A stretch of DNA of 34,789 nucleotides from DATEMK01 sp035275625 (GCA_035275625.1 DATEMK010000234.1:1-34789); one strand, 5' to 3'; positions 8,377 through 17,338 are shown, counted from the stretch's first letter. Notes: generated by a model not told the origin, from the sequence alone. Translations and numbers: made by a program.

Positions 8377-9399
8377 TTATGCCCAAACCTTTGTCCCTTC
8401 AGTACAGTTTCTGCACATTTCTATTTCGCTGCGTGAGCGCAGCACATCAGCCCGGAATTTTTTATACAATTCGTTATTCCATAAATCATGAAAAGTTTGC
8501 TCCTTTAAATCGCCCATTTTATACCAGGCATCTTTATCAAAACAACACGGAACAACAATCCCGTCCCAGGTAATAACACAGCTGTGCCATAGTTTCCAGC
8601 AATGATTCAGCAGCCTGTTTTTGATTTTATATGTGCCATCATTTTGCAATGAATAACGTGAATATTTATCAATAGTCGGGATGAACTCACTGCCGTGTTC
8701 ATAATCATAGACCTGCGCTGTTTTTAACCCGACTTCATCCACACCGGTTTCTTTCGCCAGGCGGTAAACATCGGCTATCTGGTGCTCATTGGGTTTGACA
8801 ACAAGGAACTGAAAAATAACGTGCGGAGTTTTTGATTTTAATTCCTTTTTCCATTTTATTATGTTTTTCGTTCCTTCAATCACCTTTTCTAACTGACCGC
8901 CTATACGATAGCTTTCGTAAGTTTCCTGTGTAGTTCCGTCAATGGAAATAATCAGGCGGTCTAAGCCGGATTCAACTGTTTTACGCGCGTTGTCATCATC
9001 GAGGTAATGGGCATTAGTGGATGTGGCGGTATAAATTCCTTTTGAGGCAGCATATTTTACAAGGTCCAGAAAATTTTTATTCAGATAAGGTTCTCCCTGG
9101 AAATAAAAAATAAGGTACAATAAATCTTTTTCAATTTCATCAATTGTTTTTTTGAAAAACCCAGCATCCAGCATTCCTGTTTTCCTGGTAAAAGACCTTA
9201 AGCCGCTCGGGCATTCAGGGCAGCGAAGATTGCAGGAGGTAGTCGGCTCAAATGAAATACTTAATGGCATTCCCCAATGGGCAGGTTTGCCGCTCCATTT
9301 AGAAGCATAATAGCTGCCGACCACTTTAGCGGCATTCCATGCTCTTCGGGCGGTAAGCTTGGAAATAAAATTAAGGCCGTCTGTGAAGTTGCGGTTCAA
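8377..9399 (-). CDS. Radical SAM/SPASM domain protein
   Basis: This 340-residue protein has the radical SAM cluster motif CNLRCPEC (C56, C60, C63), preceded by the strand SISFEPTTS. It also shows FYFQGEPYLN (the GEP glycine/acid motif) and LIISIDGTTQETYESYR. A C-terminal SPASM-type cysteine set follows: HCWKLWHSC, VVPCCFD and MCRNCTEG. SPASM proteins bind auxiliary Fe-S clusters and modify peptides or other substrates, but no precursor peptide or partner is visible here. The only plausible start is TTG at 9399. An in-frame stop lies three codons upstream (9406-9408), and the next Met is residue 44, too close to the Fe-S motif. The first residues NRNFTDGLNFISKLTARRAW look like a normal N-terminus. 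The substrate is unknown. Confidence 0.87.
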   Translation of the reverse strand: MNRNFTDGLNFISKLTARRAWNAAKVVGSYYASKWSGKPAHWGMPLSISFEPTTSCNLRCPECPSGLRSFTRKTGMLDAGFFKKTIDEIEKDLLYLIFYFQGEPYLNKNFLDLVKYAASKGIYTATSTNAHYLDDDNARKTVESGLDRLIISIDGTTQETYESYRIGGQLEKVIEGTKNIIKWKKELKSKTPHVIFQFLVVKPNEHQIADVYRLAKETGVDEVGLKTAQVYDYEHGSEFIPTIDKYSRYSLQNDGTYKIKNRLLNHCWKLWHSCVITWDGIVVPCCFDKDAWYKMGDLKEQTFHDLWNNELYKKFRADVLRSRSEIEMCRNCTEGTKVWA

Positions 9400-9444
9400 C
9401 CAGGTTTAATATTTGAAGTTCATTATCAATGAATGCAAGTTACT

Positions 9445-9460
9445 GCGAATTTACGAATAC
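9445..9460 (+). repeat. Two ACGAAT octads
   Basis: GCGAATTT (9445-9452) and ACGAATAC (9453-9460) form a two-unit, 8-bp-period array between the radical SAM and START-like genes. They match the ACGAATTT family seen at 18105, 19417, 19493 and 31861. Confidence 0.45.
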
Positions 9461-9500
9461 CAGCGGTCTTTGGCAATTATGGCTGTTCAGCGTTTCACAT

Positions 9501-9905
9501 TTAAGATGTGAAATAATCGTTTAATGGTTCAAAAACAAAATCTATCCAGCCGTCTTTGTGTTTTGCAGTTTCTTCTGCAGATGGAAAATCTTTATGCTCT
9601 AAAATAATCTCCGTTCCCGCCTCATGTTCATTAAAGGAATAAATCACAATTGAAGGAGGAGTCTTTTTATCCCACTCTGCGGGTTTCCAAGTATAAGAAA
9701 GTTTTTTACCGGGCTTATAAATCAACACCTCTCCTTTTACCCATCCGTCAAACAATTCAAATTTTCCGCCAGTTTTTTCTGATACTATTCCTTTTGAATC
9801 ACTCCATTTATTTATTATAGAAGATTTGGTTAATGCTTCAAATACTTTATCCGGAGAGGCATAAACAATATATTTTAATTTTAAGGAGAATTTTTTTTCA
9901 CTCAT
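9501..9905 (-). CDS. START-like (SRPBCC/AHSA1) domain protein
   Basis: This 134-residue protein has the fold of the AHSA1-like START superfamily. It shows YIVYASPDKVFEALTKSSII at the N-terminus, then KWSD, TGGKFELFDGWVKGEV, and an IILEHKDFP strand, with a long C-terminal helix that includes WIDFVFEPLNDYF. Such proteins bind hydrophobic ligands or act as co-chaperones. Stand-alone bacterial members mostly have unknown ligands. I chose ATG 9905 because the longer reading to 10001 would translate through the terminator hairpin of the upstream gene. The 5' region starts just after that terminator, so this gene probably has its own promoter. Confidence 0.8.
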   Translation of the reverse strand: MSEKKFSLKLKYIVYASPDKVFEALTKSSIINKWSDSKGIVSEKTGGKFELFDGWVKGEVLIYKPGKKLSYTWKPAEWDKKTPPSIVIYSFNEHEAGTEIILEHKDFPSAEETAKHKDGWIDFVFEPLNDYFTS

Positions 9906-9969
9906 TTTCAATGATACTTTTTTACCGGATTGATAAAATAACAAGTTTGTATTCAGTGTATTCTTTAAT

Positions 9970-9998
9970 AAAAAAGGCATCCGCAAGTAACGGATGCC
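9970..9998 (-). terminator. Intrinsic terminator of the M43 protease pair
   Basis: On the minus strand GGCATCCG and CGGATGCC form an 8-bp perfect stem with a 7-nt loop (plus-strand 9976-9983 and 9991-9998). A run of six T residues and more AT-rich sequence follows. It lies 26 bp past the stop codon of the leftward M43 gene. Confidence 0.85.
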
Positions 9999-10023
9999 CA
10001 TTTATTGAGAAATAATATTTTTA

Positions 10024-12117
10024 TCAGTTTAAAACTAATTTTTTTAAGGTGTGGTTCTCTCCAATTGTTAAGCTTACAAAATATACTCCGCTTTCAATAG
10101 TGGATTCCACTTCATATTGGTATTCACCCGCAGGCAGGCTCTTTTCAACCATAGTTCTTATTTCCCGGCCGGCAGCATCATAAATTTTCAACTGTACATT
10201 GTTTTTTTCACTCAGTGAAAACGAAATGTGTGCTTTGGCAGAGGCAGGATTGGGATATACTTCAAAATTTGCCTGTTCAGCACTTATTTCATTGATGCCT
10301 ACTGTTCCGATAATGTTTATATCATCAAGATAGAGGTTGTTTCCGGAGTCCTGTGTATATTCGAATTTAAATCTTACGTTGGGCTTACCCGAAACGAGAG
10401 GTGTTGAAAGATTCACGTTATCCATAAGCCATTGCGAACTATTTGGAGTAAAATTAGAAGATACCAAACCGGCAGTGCCTAATGCAGTGCCTGTTTTTAC
10501 GTAGCGTAATGACCAAAGCTGGCCGCAATTGGATGAAGCATATATTTTCAGAGCATCAGTTGCAGAGTTTGAACGGTAGGCAAACGCTCTCCAGAAAGTC
10601 ATCTGTGTATTGGTAACATTTGAAAGATTAAAACTTGTGGTAATTAAATGGTCCGATGAGCCTGAAGGGTTACCGGTGTAATTATAAATTCTCATGCTGG
10701 TAAATCCTGTGTGTGCTGCAACACCGCTTTGCTCCCAGGTGGTTCCGGCTTCATTGATGATATACCAGTCATTACCCGGAACAGTGATTGTTTCAAACCC
10801 TTCACTAAAGGGGTAGGATGACATTACTCCAATTGCAGGACTTACCACTACCATACCCGTAACTGTTTTAGTATTTGTTCCTGCTGAATTTGTGACGGTA
10901 AGCGAAACATCATAAGTTCCGGGCGTATTGTATTGTATAACGGGGTTGGCAGAAGTATCCGTTGCAGGAGTACCACCCGGGAAATCCCATAATCTTGTAA
11001 CGGGTGAACCATTAAGGTTCATTGTAGCATCTGAATACGAAATAGTGTTTCCCTCACAAATAAATTTTTGCGAAGGATTAAAAAATGCCACGGGAACACA
11101 GGTATAATTTGTTCCGTCAGTGCCTGTTGCCAGGAGATTTGCGGTTGTCCACAAATTATTTCGAAGTCCCACCGAGGAGAGCAGCGCTGTTCTCATCCTG
11201 TTTTTTTGACCTGTTGTAAACATTCGTGTACAATAGGAATAATCCATGTAATTCTGGTAGTTCTCAATAATCGGAGGATTACAAATTGCTGCATTGGCCG
11301 GCTGAGGGCAAAAAGAAAATCCTTTAGTTATAGGAGTATCGAAAACATTATCATCACCGCAAGCAACACCAACATTATTACTGTTTCCCCAAACATGCTG
11401 AAGATTCAGGTAATGCCCAACTTCATGCGTCATCGCTCTTGAGCGGCTCACTGAGCCGGTTCCAATGCTGCCGACATAGTCAGAAAGGATGACGATGCCA
11501 TCAATTCCGTTAGCCGCACCGGGATAATAAGCGTACCCGGCAACGCCTGCTGCGCCAATAGTTCTCACAGTCCATATATTGAGATATTTTTGATGGGGCC
11601 AGTTATTCAATTTTGATCCGTCATCAGCTGCATTGGTTTTGGAGCTGACAATCCGGTCAATTCCATTGGTGCAATTACCGTTTGGATCCAGTTGTGCTAA
11701 TCTGAATTCGATTTCGCAATCTGCGGCTACCCCGGTAAAAGAGGGAATAATTAAATTGGTATCCGCATTGAGCTTGCGGAAATCTGTGTTAAAAATATTG
11801 ACCTGGTCAATAATCTGGGCATCACTGATATTTTCAGAACCCCATTCATGCAGCACATGAAATACAACAGGAATAATGTAAACTGTCCCCTGGATTTTCT
11901 CATTGCCCTGCAGGGCCATTTGTTTTGAATATTCCGCAGTCTCCTGTTCAAGAAGAGCCTGGTTTTTTGCATAATCGGGATATTTTTTTAAAGCCTTCTC
12001 ATACATTTCATTTGTTCCGCAGAATTTATGATTGTCGTCCTGGGAAAAACTTTCATGTATGTTTATCAAGAAAACGAAAACGAATACAAATGGAAAAAAT
12101 AAGTTGTTTTTTTTCAT
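10024..12117 (-). CDS. Secreted M43 (pappalysin-type) zinc metalloprotease, PKD domain, T9SS
   Basis: This 697-residue exported protease starts with a signal peptide (MKKNNLFFPFVFVFVFLINI). The catalytic domain carries the extended zinc motif HEVGHYLNLQH (H231, E232, H235, H241) and the downstream MDYS Met-turn. A PKD domain follows at about residues 345-425 (WDFPGGTP ... GTYDVSLTVTNSAGT). Next come a jelly-roll, MAM-like region (about 435-605, with FSEGFETI and YTQDSGNNLYLDDINI) and a T9SS type A sorting domain (VYPNPASAKAHISF, SGVYFVSL). The start is the only sensible ATG. It lies 34 bp after the stop of a close paralogue, so the pair is likely one transcript ending at the terminator at 9970-9998. 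Substrates are probably extracellular proteins. Confidence 0.92.
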   Translation of the reverse strand: MKKNNLFFPFVFVFVFLINIHESFSQDDNHKFCGTNEMYEKALKKYPDYAKNQALLEQETAEYSKQMALQGNEKIQGTVYIIPVVFHVLHEWGSENISDAQIIDQVNIFNTDFRKLNADTNLIIPSFTGVAADCEIEFRLAQLDPNGNCTNGIDRIVSSKTNAADDGSKLNNWPHQKYLNIWTVRTIGAAGVAGYAYYPGAANGIDGIVILSDYVGSIGTGSVSRSRAMTHEVGHYLNLQHVWGNSNNVGVACGDDNVFDTPITKGFSFCPQPANAAICNPPIIENYQNYMDYSYCTRMFTTGQKNRMRTALLSSVGLRNNLWTTANLLATGTDGTNYTCVPVAFFNPSQKFICEGNTISYSDATMNLNGSPVTRLWDFPGGTPATDTSANPVIQYNTPGTYDVSLTVTNSAGTNTKTVTGMVVVSPAIGVMSSYPFSEGFETITVPGNDWYIINEAGTTWEQSGVAAHTGFTSMRIYNYTGNPSGSSDHLITTSFNLSNVTNTQMTFWRAFAYRSNSATDALKIYASSNCGQLWSLRYVKTGTALGTAGLVSSNFTPNSSQWLMDNVNLSTPLVSGKPNVRFKFEYTQDSGNNLYLDDINIIGTVGINEISAEQANFEVYPNPASAKAHISFSLSEKNNVQLKIYDAAGREIRTMVEKSLPAGEYQYEVESTIESGVYFVSLTIGENHTLKKLVLN

Positions 12118-12151
12118 ATTAAATTTTTAATTGGTTATTTTTATTTTTATT

Positions 12152-14257
12152 TTAATACAAGACTAATTTTTTAACTGATGAACTATTACCTATGGTAAGG
12201 CGGACATAATAAATTCCATTATCAACGTTTCCGTCAACATCGAATTGATATTCCCCTGCATCCAGATTTTGCCCGTTTAAGTTTCTCACCTCACGGCCCG
12301 TTACATCATATAATTTTAATTCAACATAATTTTTTGCCGATAAAATAAATGAAACATTCGCTTTGGCATGAGCCGGATTCGGATAAACTTCAAATTTCAC
12401 ATTTTCAGAAAGTGTTTCATTTATCCCTACTATGCCATTCAAATTAAGATCATCAATATAAATATTATTTCCGGAATCTTGGGTGTATTGAAACTTGAAC
12501 CTGACGTTTGGCTTACCTGAAACTGATGTTGTGGCAAGATTGACGGTGTCCATATCCCACTGGGATGCTGACGGGACAAAATTAGATGCAACCAGGCCGG
12601 CAGTGCCTAATGCGATACCTTGTTTTGCGTAACGCAATGTCCAAAGCTGACCGCAATTGGAGGATGCAAAAACCTTAAGCGCATCATTTGCAGAACTATT
12701 ACGATATGCGAATGCTCTCCAGAAAGTGAGCATGGTATTGGAAACATTTGTTAAATCAAAACTTGTGCTGATTAAATCATCATTGCCGCTTGTTGAAGTG
12801 GTCCCTGTATAGTTGTAAATTCTCATACTGTTAAATCCTGTATGAGCGGCTACTGACGACTGTTCCCAGGAGTTATTTAAATCATTTAAAATAAACCAGT
12901 CATCATTGCCCGGAATTGCAATTGTTTCAAAGCCTTCCTGGAAAGGATACGTATTATTTGCACCATTGGCTGCACTAACTACCACCATACCGGTGGCGGT
13001 TTTGGTATTTGTTCCTGCAGCATTTGTCACTGTTAAGATCACATCATAAGTTCCGGGGAAATTATACTGGACAGAAACATTTTGAGAAGAAGAGCTGGAA
13101 GGATTTCCACCAGGGAATTGCCAGTCCCAGGTAACAATGGCTCCATTTGTTGATGCGTCATTAAATAGCAATGTGGTACCCACACAAATTAATTTGACTT
13201 CTGAATCAAAATCAGCAACAGGAGCACATAGTACAGGAGGTGTTCCGTCAGTTCCTGTTGCGGCAAGGTTTGAGGCGCTCCATAAATTATTTCTTCCGCT
13301 GGTCGTTGAGATCAGCGCTGCCTGCATGCGCTGGTTTTGTCCCCAGGAAAACATGTTCTGGCAATTTCCATTGGTATAGTCCATATAATCTGTAAACATG
13401 GCGCCATTGGGTGCGTTGTTGCATCCTGCATCTATTTTAGGGAAGTTCGGGCAAGTGGATTGATTTACATTCTGAACAGGGGTGTCAGCAACAAGATCAT
13501 TTCCGCAAGTTGCATCGCCCCAGATATGACGTAAGTTAAACCAATGTCCCACTTCATGAGTAGCTGTTCTTCCATTGCCATTATTACCAGCGGCTGTACC
13601 AATGCATCCAACCCAGTCATGTTTGAGCACTACACCATCGGTTAACGGACTCCCAAATCCCGGGAATTGAGCGAAACCAATTATAATTCCGGGATTACCA
13701 CTTGTGTTTTCAATGCTTTCCACTACCCAGATATTCAAATATTTATTGTTGGGCCAGTAACCCAGGACTTTTACATTATCACGTGCATTGTTAGTAAGGT
13801 GAGAATAATGGCGTGTGATTCCATCCGTGCAATTTCCGTTTGGATCAAGCTGGGCCATCCTGAATTCTATTTCACAATCAACAGCAGAGGGCTGAAAAAC
13901 TGCAGGTGTGTTTACAGCATCAGCATTCTGCCGTCTGAAATCTTTATTCAGGGAATCAAGCTGGTCAAGAATTTGAGCTTTGGAAATGTTTTCTACCCCT
14001 CCTTCGTGTATGATATGAAAAACAACCGGAATAATTTTTACAACACCTGTTGATTTTTGATTTTGATGCTGCGCAACATATATTTCCGTTTCTTTATCCA
14101 GCAGCTCTCTGCCAAGTTTCAGGGAAGGATCCTGTTTTGCTTTTTCCTGGAAGAGGATTTCGGTCGAACACCAATCGCTTTGCTGAGCAATGGTAATGGA
14201 TGGCAATAAACATGCAACAAGTCCTGCAAATAATAATGATAAGTAGATTTTTTTCAT
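12152..14257 (-). CDS. Secreted M43 zinc metalloprotease, paralogue of the next gene
   Basis: This 701-residue protein has the same domain order as its downstream neighbour. A signal peptide (cleavage near ITIAQQ) leads into an M43 catalytic domain with HEVGHWFNLRH (H234, E235, H238, H244) and a later MDYTNG Met-turn. A PKD domain (VTWDWQFPGGNP ... GTYDVILTVTNAAGT), a MAM-like jelly roll with YTQDSGNNIYIDDLNL, and a T9SS C-terminal domain (VYPNPAHAKANVSF) follow. By eye the jelly-roll and sorting regions of the two paralogues are more alike than the catalytic regions, suggesting the proteases have diverged in specificity. It is transcribed first, from the promoter at 14358-14387. Confidence 0.92.
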   Translation of the reverse strand: MKKIYLSLLFAGLVACLLPSITIAQQSDWCSTEILFQEKAKQDPSLKLGRELLDKETEIYVAQHQNQKSTGVVKIIPVVFHIIHEGGVENISKAQILDQLDSLNKDFRRQNADAVNTPAVFQPSAVDCEIEFRMAQLDPNGNCTDGITRHYSHLTNNARDNVKVLGYWPNNKYLNIWVVESIENTSGNPGIIIGFAQFPGFGSPLTDGVVLKHDWVGCIGTAAGNNGNGRTATHEVGHWFNLRHIWGDATCGNDLVADTPVQNVNQSTCPNFPKIDAGCNNAPNGAMFTDYMDYTNGNCQNMFSWGQNQRMQAALISTTSGRNNLWSASNLAATGTDGTPPVLCAPVADFDSEVKLICVGTTLLFNDASTNGAIVTWDWQFPGGNPSSSSSQNVSVQYNFPGTYDVILTVTNAAGTNTKTATGMVVVSAANGANNTYPFQEGFETIAIPGNDDWFILNDLNNSWEQSSVAAHTGFNSMRIYNYTGTTSTSGNDDLISTSFDLTNVSNTMLTFWRAFAYRNSSANDALKVFASSNCGQLWTLRYAKQGIALGTAGLVASNFVPSASQWDMDTVNLATTSVSGKPNVRFKFQYTQDSGNNIYIDDLNLNGIVGINETLSENVKFEVYPNPAHAKANVSFILSAKNYVELKLYDVTGREVRNLNGQNLDAGEYQFDVDGNVDNGIYYVRLTIGNSSSVKKLVLY

Positions 14258-14357
14258 TTTAAATTGGGATTAATTTGTTCTACGGATTTATTGAATCAAA
14301 AGAAGAATTTTCAATGAGCGGAAATAAAACGGTGCACAGAGTTTTCTTATTGGGGAG

Positions 14358-14387
14358 CAAAGTTAACATAAAAGATGATTTGTCAAA
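14358..14387 (-). promoter_or_regulatory. Bacteroidota-type promoter for the M43 operon
   Basis: On the minus strand TTTG (plus 14384-14387) and TAACTTTG (plus 14358-14365) are separated by 18 nt. This is an exact match to the Bacteroidota primary sigma consensus (-33 TTTG, -7 TAnnTTTG). Transcription would start around 14350, leaving a leader of about 90 nt before ATG 14257. Confidence 0.72.
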
Positions 14388-14455
14388 GCCCTTTTAATTG
14401 AATTTTTTCACAAGGCTTTTTAAAGATATTATTTTACTCAAACATGACAAATGAT

Positions 14456-15670
14456 TCATTCAAGCGCCTGGTTTAAATCCGCGATCAAATCCTCAATGTC
14501 TTCAATTCCCACACTGAGCCTTAAAAGAGAATCGGTAACTCCTGATTTCTCGCGTTCTGCTTTAGGGATGGAGGCATGAGTCATGGATGCGGGATGACCG
14601 ATTAAGGATTCTACTCCTCCCAAAGATTCGGCAAGTGAAAACACCCTGCATCTTGATGCGGCTTTAAATGCATCTTCCATTGAATTGCCTTTGATGATAA
14701 ATGAAATCATGCCGCCAAAATCTTTCATTTGCTTTTTTGCAATGTCATGATTCGGTGAATCCGGGAAACCGGGCCAATATACTTTTTCAATTTTGGGATG
14801 CGACTTGAGGAAATTTGCAATCGCTTTTCCATTGGCGCAATGCCGTTCCATGCGTATGTGCAATGTTTTGATCCCTCTCAGAACAAGAAAGCTGTCCATG
14901 GGCCCCGGGGTGGCTCCGCACGAATTGTGAATGAAAGCAAGCTGTTCATGAATTTTATCATCGTTAGTACACGTAACACCCATGACCACATCTGAATGTC
15001 CGCCAAGATATTTTGTAACCGAGTGCATCACAATATCAGCGCCATGATCCAGGGGATTTTGCAAATAAGGCGATGCAAACGTATTGTCAACAGCAAGGAT
15101 CAGTTTATGCTCTTTTGCGATACCAGCGCACGCTTTTATATCTATGATCTGCATCATAGGGTTGGTGGGGGTTTCCACCCAAAGCATTTTTGTATTTTCA
15201 TTTATAAAATTCCTGATGTTACTGACATCATACATATTTACAAAATGAAATTTAATATTGAAATGCGCGAAAACTTTTGTGAACATGCGGTAAGTGCCCC
15301 CGTAAAGGTCATTCGGAGCAATCACTTCATCGCCCGGACGGAGGAGTTTTATGATCGCATCAGTAGCTCCCATGCCGCTTGAAAAACACAATCCGTGGGT
15401 TGCATTTTCAAGTGCGGCAATGCATTTTTCAAGTGCGCTTCGGGTAGGATTTTTTCCTCTTGCGTACGCATATCCTTTATGCTTGCCGGGCGATTCCTGC
15501 ACGTAAGTGGATGTAAAATAAACGGGTGTCATGATGGCTCCCGTTGTCGGATCAGGCTCTTGTCCTGCATGAATGGCTTTGGTGGCGAATTTCATTTCGT
15601 TTGGTTTTGTTTTTTCAGCATCAGCAGGAATATCATTTATTTCCTCCTCTGATTGTGTCAATGGCATCAT
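14456..15670 (-). CDS. Trans-sulfuration PLP enzyme (cystathionine gamma-synthase/lyase family)
   Basis: This 404-residue protein belongs to the Cys/Met metabolism PLP-dependent family. Visible signatures are YARGKNPTRSALEKCIAALE (Tyr69 and Arg71 bind the neighbouring subunit's PLP phosphate), SSGMGATDA, NDLYGGTYR, VETPTNP, Asp195 in AVDNTF, and PLP lysine Lys220 in SVTKYLGGHSD. The C-terminal SLAESLGGVESLIGHPA motif is also typical. Members act as cystathionine gamma-synthase, gamma-lyase or methionine gamma-lyase. The motifs do not separate these, and no other sulfur gene is adjacent. The N-terminus is about 25 residues longer than usual; ATG at 15595 (MKFATKAIHAG) is a possible alternative start. 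A TAATTTAG box on the minus strand (15689-15696) is a candidate -7 element. Confidence 0.9.
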   Translation of the reverse strand: MMPLTQSEEEINDIPADAEKTKPNEMKFATKAIHAGQEPDPTTGAIMTPVYFTSTYVQESPGKHKGYAYARGKNPTRSALEKCIAALENATHGLCFSSGMGATDAIIKLLRPGDEVIAPNDLYGGTYRMFTKVFAHFNIKFHFVNMYDVSNIRNFINENTKMLWVETPTNPMMQIIDIKACAGIAKEHKLILAVDNTFASPYLQNPLDHGADIVMHSVTKYLGGHSDVVMGVTCTNDDKIHEQLAFIHNSCGATPGPMDSFLVLRGIKTLHIRMERHCANGKAIANFLKSHPKIEKVYWPGFPDSPNHDIAKKQMKDFGGMISFIIKGNSMEDAFKAASRCRVFSLAESLGGVESLIGHPASMTHASIPKAEREKSGVTDSLLRLSVGIEDIEDLIADLNQALE

Positions 15671-15702
15671 GGATGTTTATTTATCGGGCTAAATTAGTAT
15701 TT

Positions 15703-15726
15703 ATGTGTTAATGTGTTTACGTGTTT
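15703..15726 (+). repeat. ATGTGTTT octad array
   Basis: Three tandem 8-bp units (ATGTGTTA, ATGTGTTT, ACGTGTTT), with GTGTACTC as a decayed fourth, lie between the PLP enzyme start and the DUF502 stop. The array sits just upstream of the candidate -7 box of the leftward PLP gene. Confidence 0.5.
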
Positions 15727-15756
15727 GTGTACTCCATTCAAGATTTAAGGTTAAAT

Positions 15757-16341
15757 TTAAATGTCTGTTACCCCTCCCGAAATAATAAACTTCATCATCT
15801 CCGTTCCGGAGGCATTAATGGGGGTAACATTTTCTGCCGGAACAATAAAAAGCTGCCCGTTAAACCCGTACGAAAACGGGAAATAGACAGCGAGCTTTCC
15901 GAGCGGGATGCCAAGATTTGTCAGGTCATTTTCGGTCACAAAACCAATGCGCTGGATGACGGGTTCTTTTGTCATTGTTACCAGGACCGGTTGCGTAAAT
16001 CTTTTCTTTTCACCTACAAACGCTTCGATCAGATCTTTGACTGATGAATAAATTATTTTTAACAGCGGGGTTTTTCCCAGCAGCTTTTCCATGATGGTGA
16101 AAAGAGGGTTCGCTACAAGTGTTGAAGCGAAATACCCGAATACGGTGATGATGAAAAACAGCGCCAGTATTCCTAAACCGGGCACATCCATATCCGGAAA
16201 GCCGGGAATTTTTACCGGAATTTGAAAGGGAAGCAGGCTGTCAATCCAGATGATGGATTTAAACAGGACTACAAAGGTTACAACTATGGGTACCGTTATG
16301 AGAAGCCCCTGCAGGAAGTAGTTTAATAATTTGCGCATCAT
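15757..16341 (-). CDS. DUF502 family membrane protein
   Basis: This 194-residue inner-membrane protein matches DUF502 (PF04367). TM1 is at about residues 8-30 (FLQGLLITVPIVVTFVVLF) and TM2 at about 52-75 (VPGLGILALFFIITVFGYFA). The conserved soluble part contains PLLKIIYSSVKDLIEAFVGE and a late VENVTPIN-like stretch. The family is widespread and functionally uncharacterised. On the minus strand GATATTTG (16362-16369) differs from TAnnTTTG at one base and could be the -7 element, giving a very short leader. The next leftward gene is over 80 bp away, with an octad array between. Confidence 0.85.
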   Translation of the reverse strand: MMRKLLNYFLQGLLITVPIVVTFVVLFKSIIWIDSLLPFQIPVKIPGFPDMDVPGLGILALFFIITVFGYFASTLVANPLFTIMEKLLGKTPLLKIIYSSVKDLIEAFVGEKKRFTQPVLVTMTKEPVIQRIGFVTENDLTNLGIPLGKLAVYFPFSYGFNGQLFIVPAENVTPINASGTEMMKFIISGGVTDI

Positions 16342-16418
16342 AGGAAGTTAATTTTATGATGCAAATATCAGGAAAAAGAAAAGTTTCGGGCCCCGGGTCT
16401 TGGGTTCAAAAAAAGCTT

Positions 16419-17306
16419 TTATAAATATTTACTAAGATATTTTGTACAATCCTCAACATTGCCCGGTAAATATTTTATCAATTCAATAAATTCTCCTGTT
16501 GTTTTTTGTTTTTGAAATACTTTTTTTAACAAAAAATAATTTTGGCTGTAAAATTTATTCTTTAATAAATAAGCATTATTTATCTTGTAATCAAACCTGT
16601 CTTTTTGGAATGTATCTCCCTTTTTTAAAAATGATTGTATTCTCTTTTCACACCTTGCATGAAGAGTTAAAGTTTTCTTTGGTTTGCTGTTAATTTTTTC
16701 AATAAACAAATTGATGATTTTATAAATTTTTTCATTTGTTTTCAATTGATCTTCTGCAATTGTCCTGTCAATAAGCTTTGTATTTTTCGAAAATTGCAAT
16801 GCACCATAATTACCCATTATATCGCATAAGGCTTCATTGAACTCATAAGGAATATTTAAATTTTGCCGGCTTATGTAATTATGCATAAGTTCATGGAAGG
16901 CAATGAAGCATTGCGATTCTTTCCGGTAGCTGATTAATCTTTTATTCATTTCACAACTGGAAGTTGCATAGGATTTATAAATAAAAGTATGATATCCGGG
17001 ATACATTGTTTCCTTTTGCCGTGCTTCGTTTTCAGAAGAGCAATTAAAAAACGGATACTGCTGTTTCATCCAACCGGGAGTTTTAATTGTATCAGTTTGT
17101 GAAATATATAATAAAAAGTAGGGTTCATCATTTTCCTTCCAGGCAGTATAAAGATTCGTGTCCAGGTTAGTTCCGGTTTCCATAAAGAAAAAACTTTTTA
17201 ATTCTTTAAAAAATAATGAATCACCGGCACCAAAAACATTTAAACAGGAAAATTGGATGGCAAAGAAGTGAAGAAGTATTTTAATTGAAAATTTAAATGA
17301 AAACAT
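16419..17306 (-). CDS. Putative exported HExxH metallopeptidase-like protein
   Basis: I do not recognise this 295-residue protein as a named family. It begins with a probable signal peptide (FSFKFSIKILLHFFAIQFSC, then NVFGAGDS). Its centre holds the zincin motif HELMHNY, followed 16 residues after the second His by FNEALCDIMGN. This spacing fits the gluzincin pattern HExxH ... ExxxD, with His, His and Glu binding zinc. The layout recalls the loosely defined putative aminopeptidase family PF10023. The C-terminal third is lysine-rich and helical with no clear domain. ATG 17306 is preferred over the GTG at 17309. It lies 32 bp after the cyclase-family gene and may be co-transcribed with it. Base composition is clearly more AT-rich than its neighbours. 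Confidence 0.6.
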   Translation of the reverse strand: MFSFKFSIKILLHFFAIQFSCLNVFGAGDSLFFKELKSFFFMETGTNLDTNLYTAWKENDEPYFLLYISQTDTIKTPGWMKQQYPFFNCSSENEARQKETMYPGYHTFIYKSYATSSCEMNKRLISYRKESQCFIAFHELMHNYISRQNLNIPYEFNEALCDIMGNYGALQFSKNTKLIDRTIAEDQLKTNEKIYKIINLFIEKINSKPKKTLTLHARCEKRIQSFLKKGDTFQKDRFDYKINNAYLLKNKFYSQNYFLLKKVFQKQKTTGEFIELIKYLPGNVEDCTKYLSKYL

Positions 17307-17338
17307 CACCTGACTTAATTAAAGCTGAAAAACTTTTG

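Noticed and set aside
8371..8384. GGGCA/TGCCC mini hairpin at the radical SAM stop as terminator
   Set aside because: The stem is only 5 bp, overlaps the stop codon and has no U-tract.
14258..14455. tRNA or small RNA gene in the gap upstream of the M43 operon
   Set aside because: No cloverleaf or stable fold is visible; the gap is explained by the promoter and leader of the operon.
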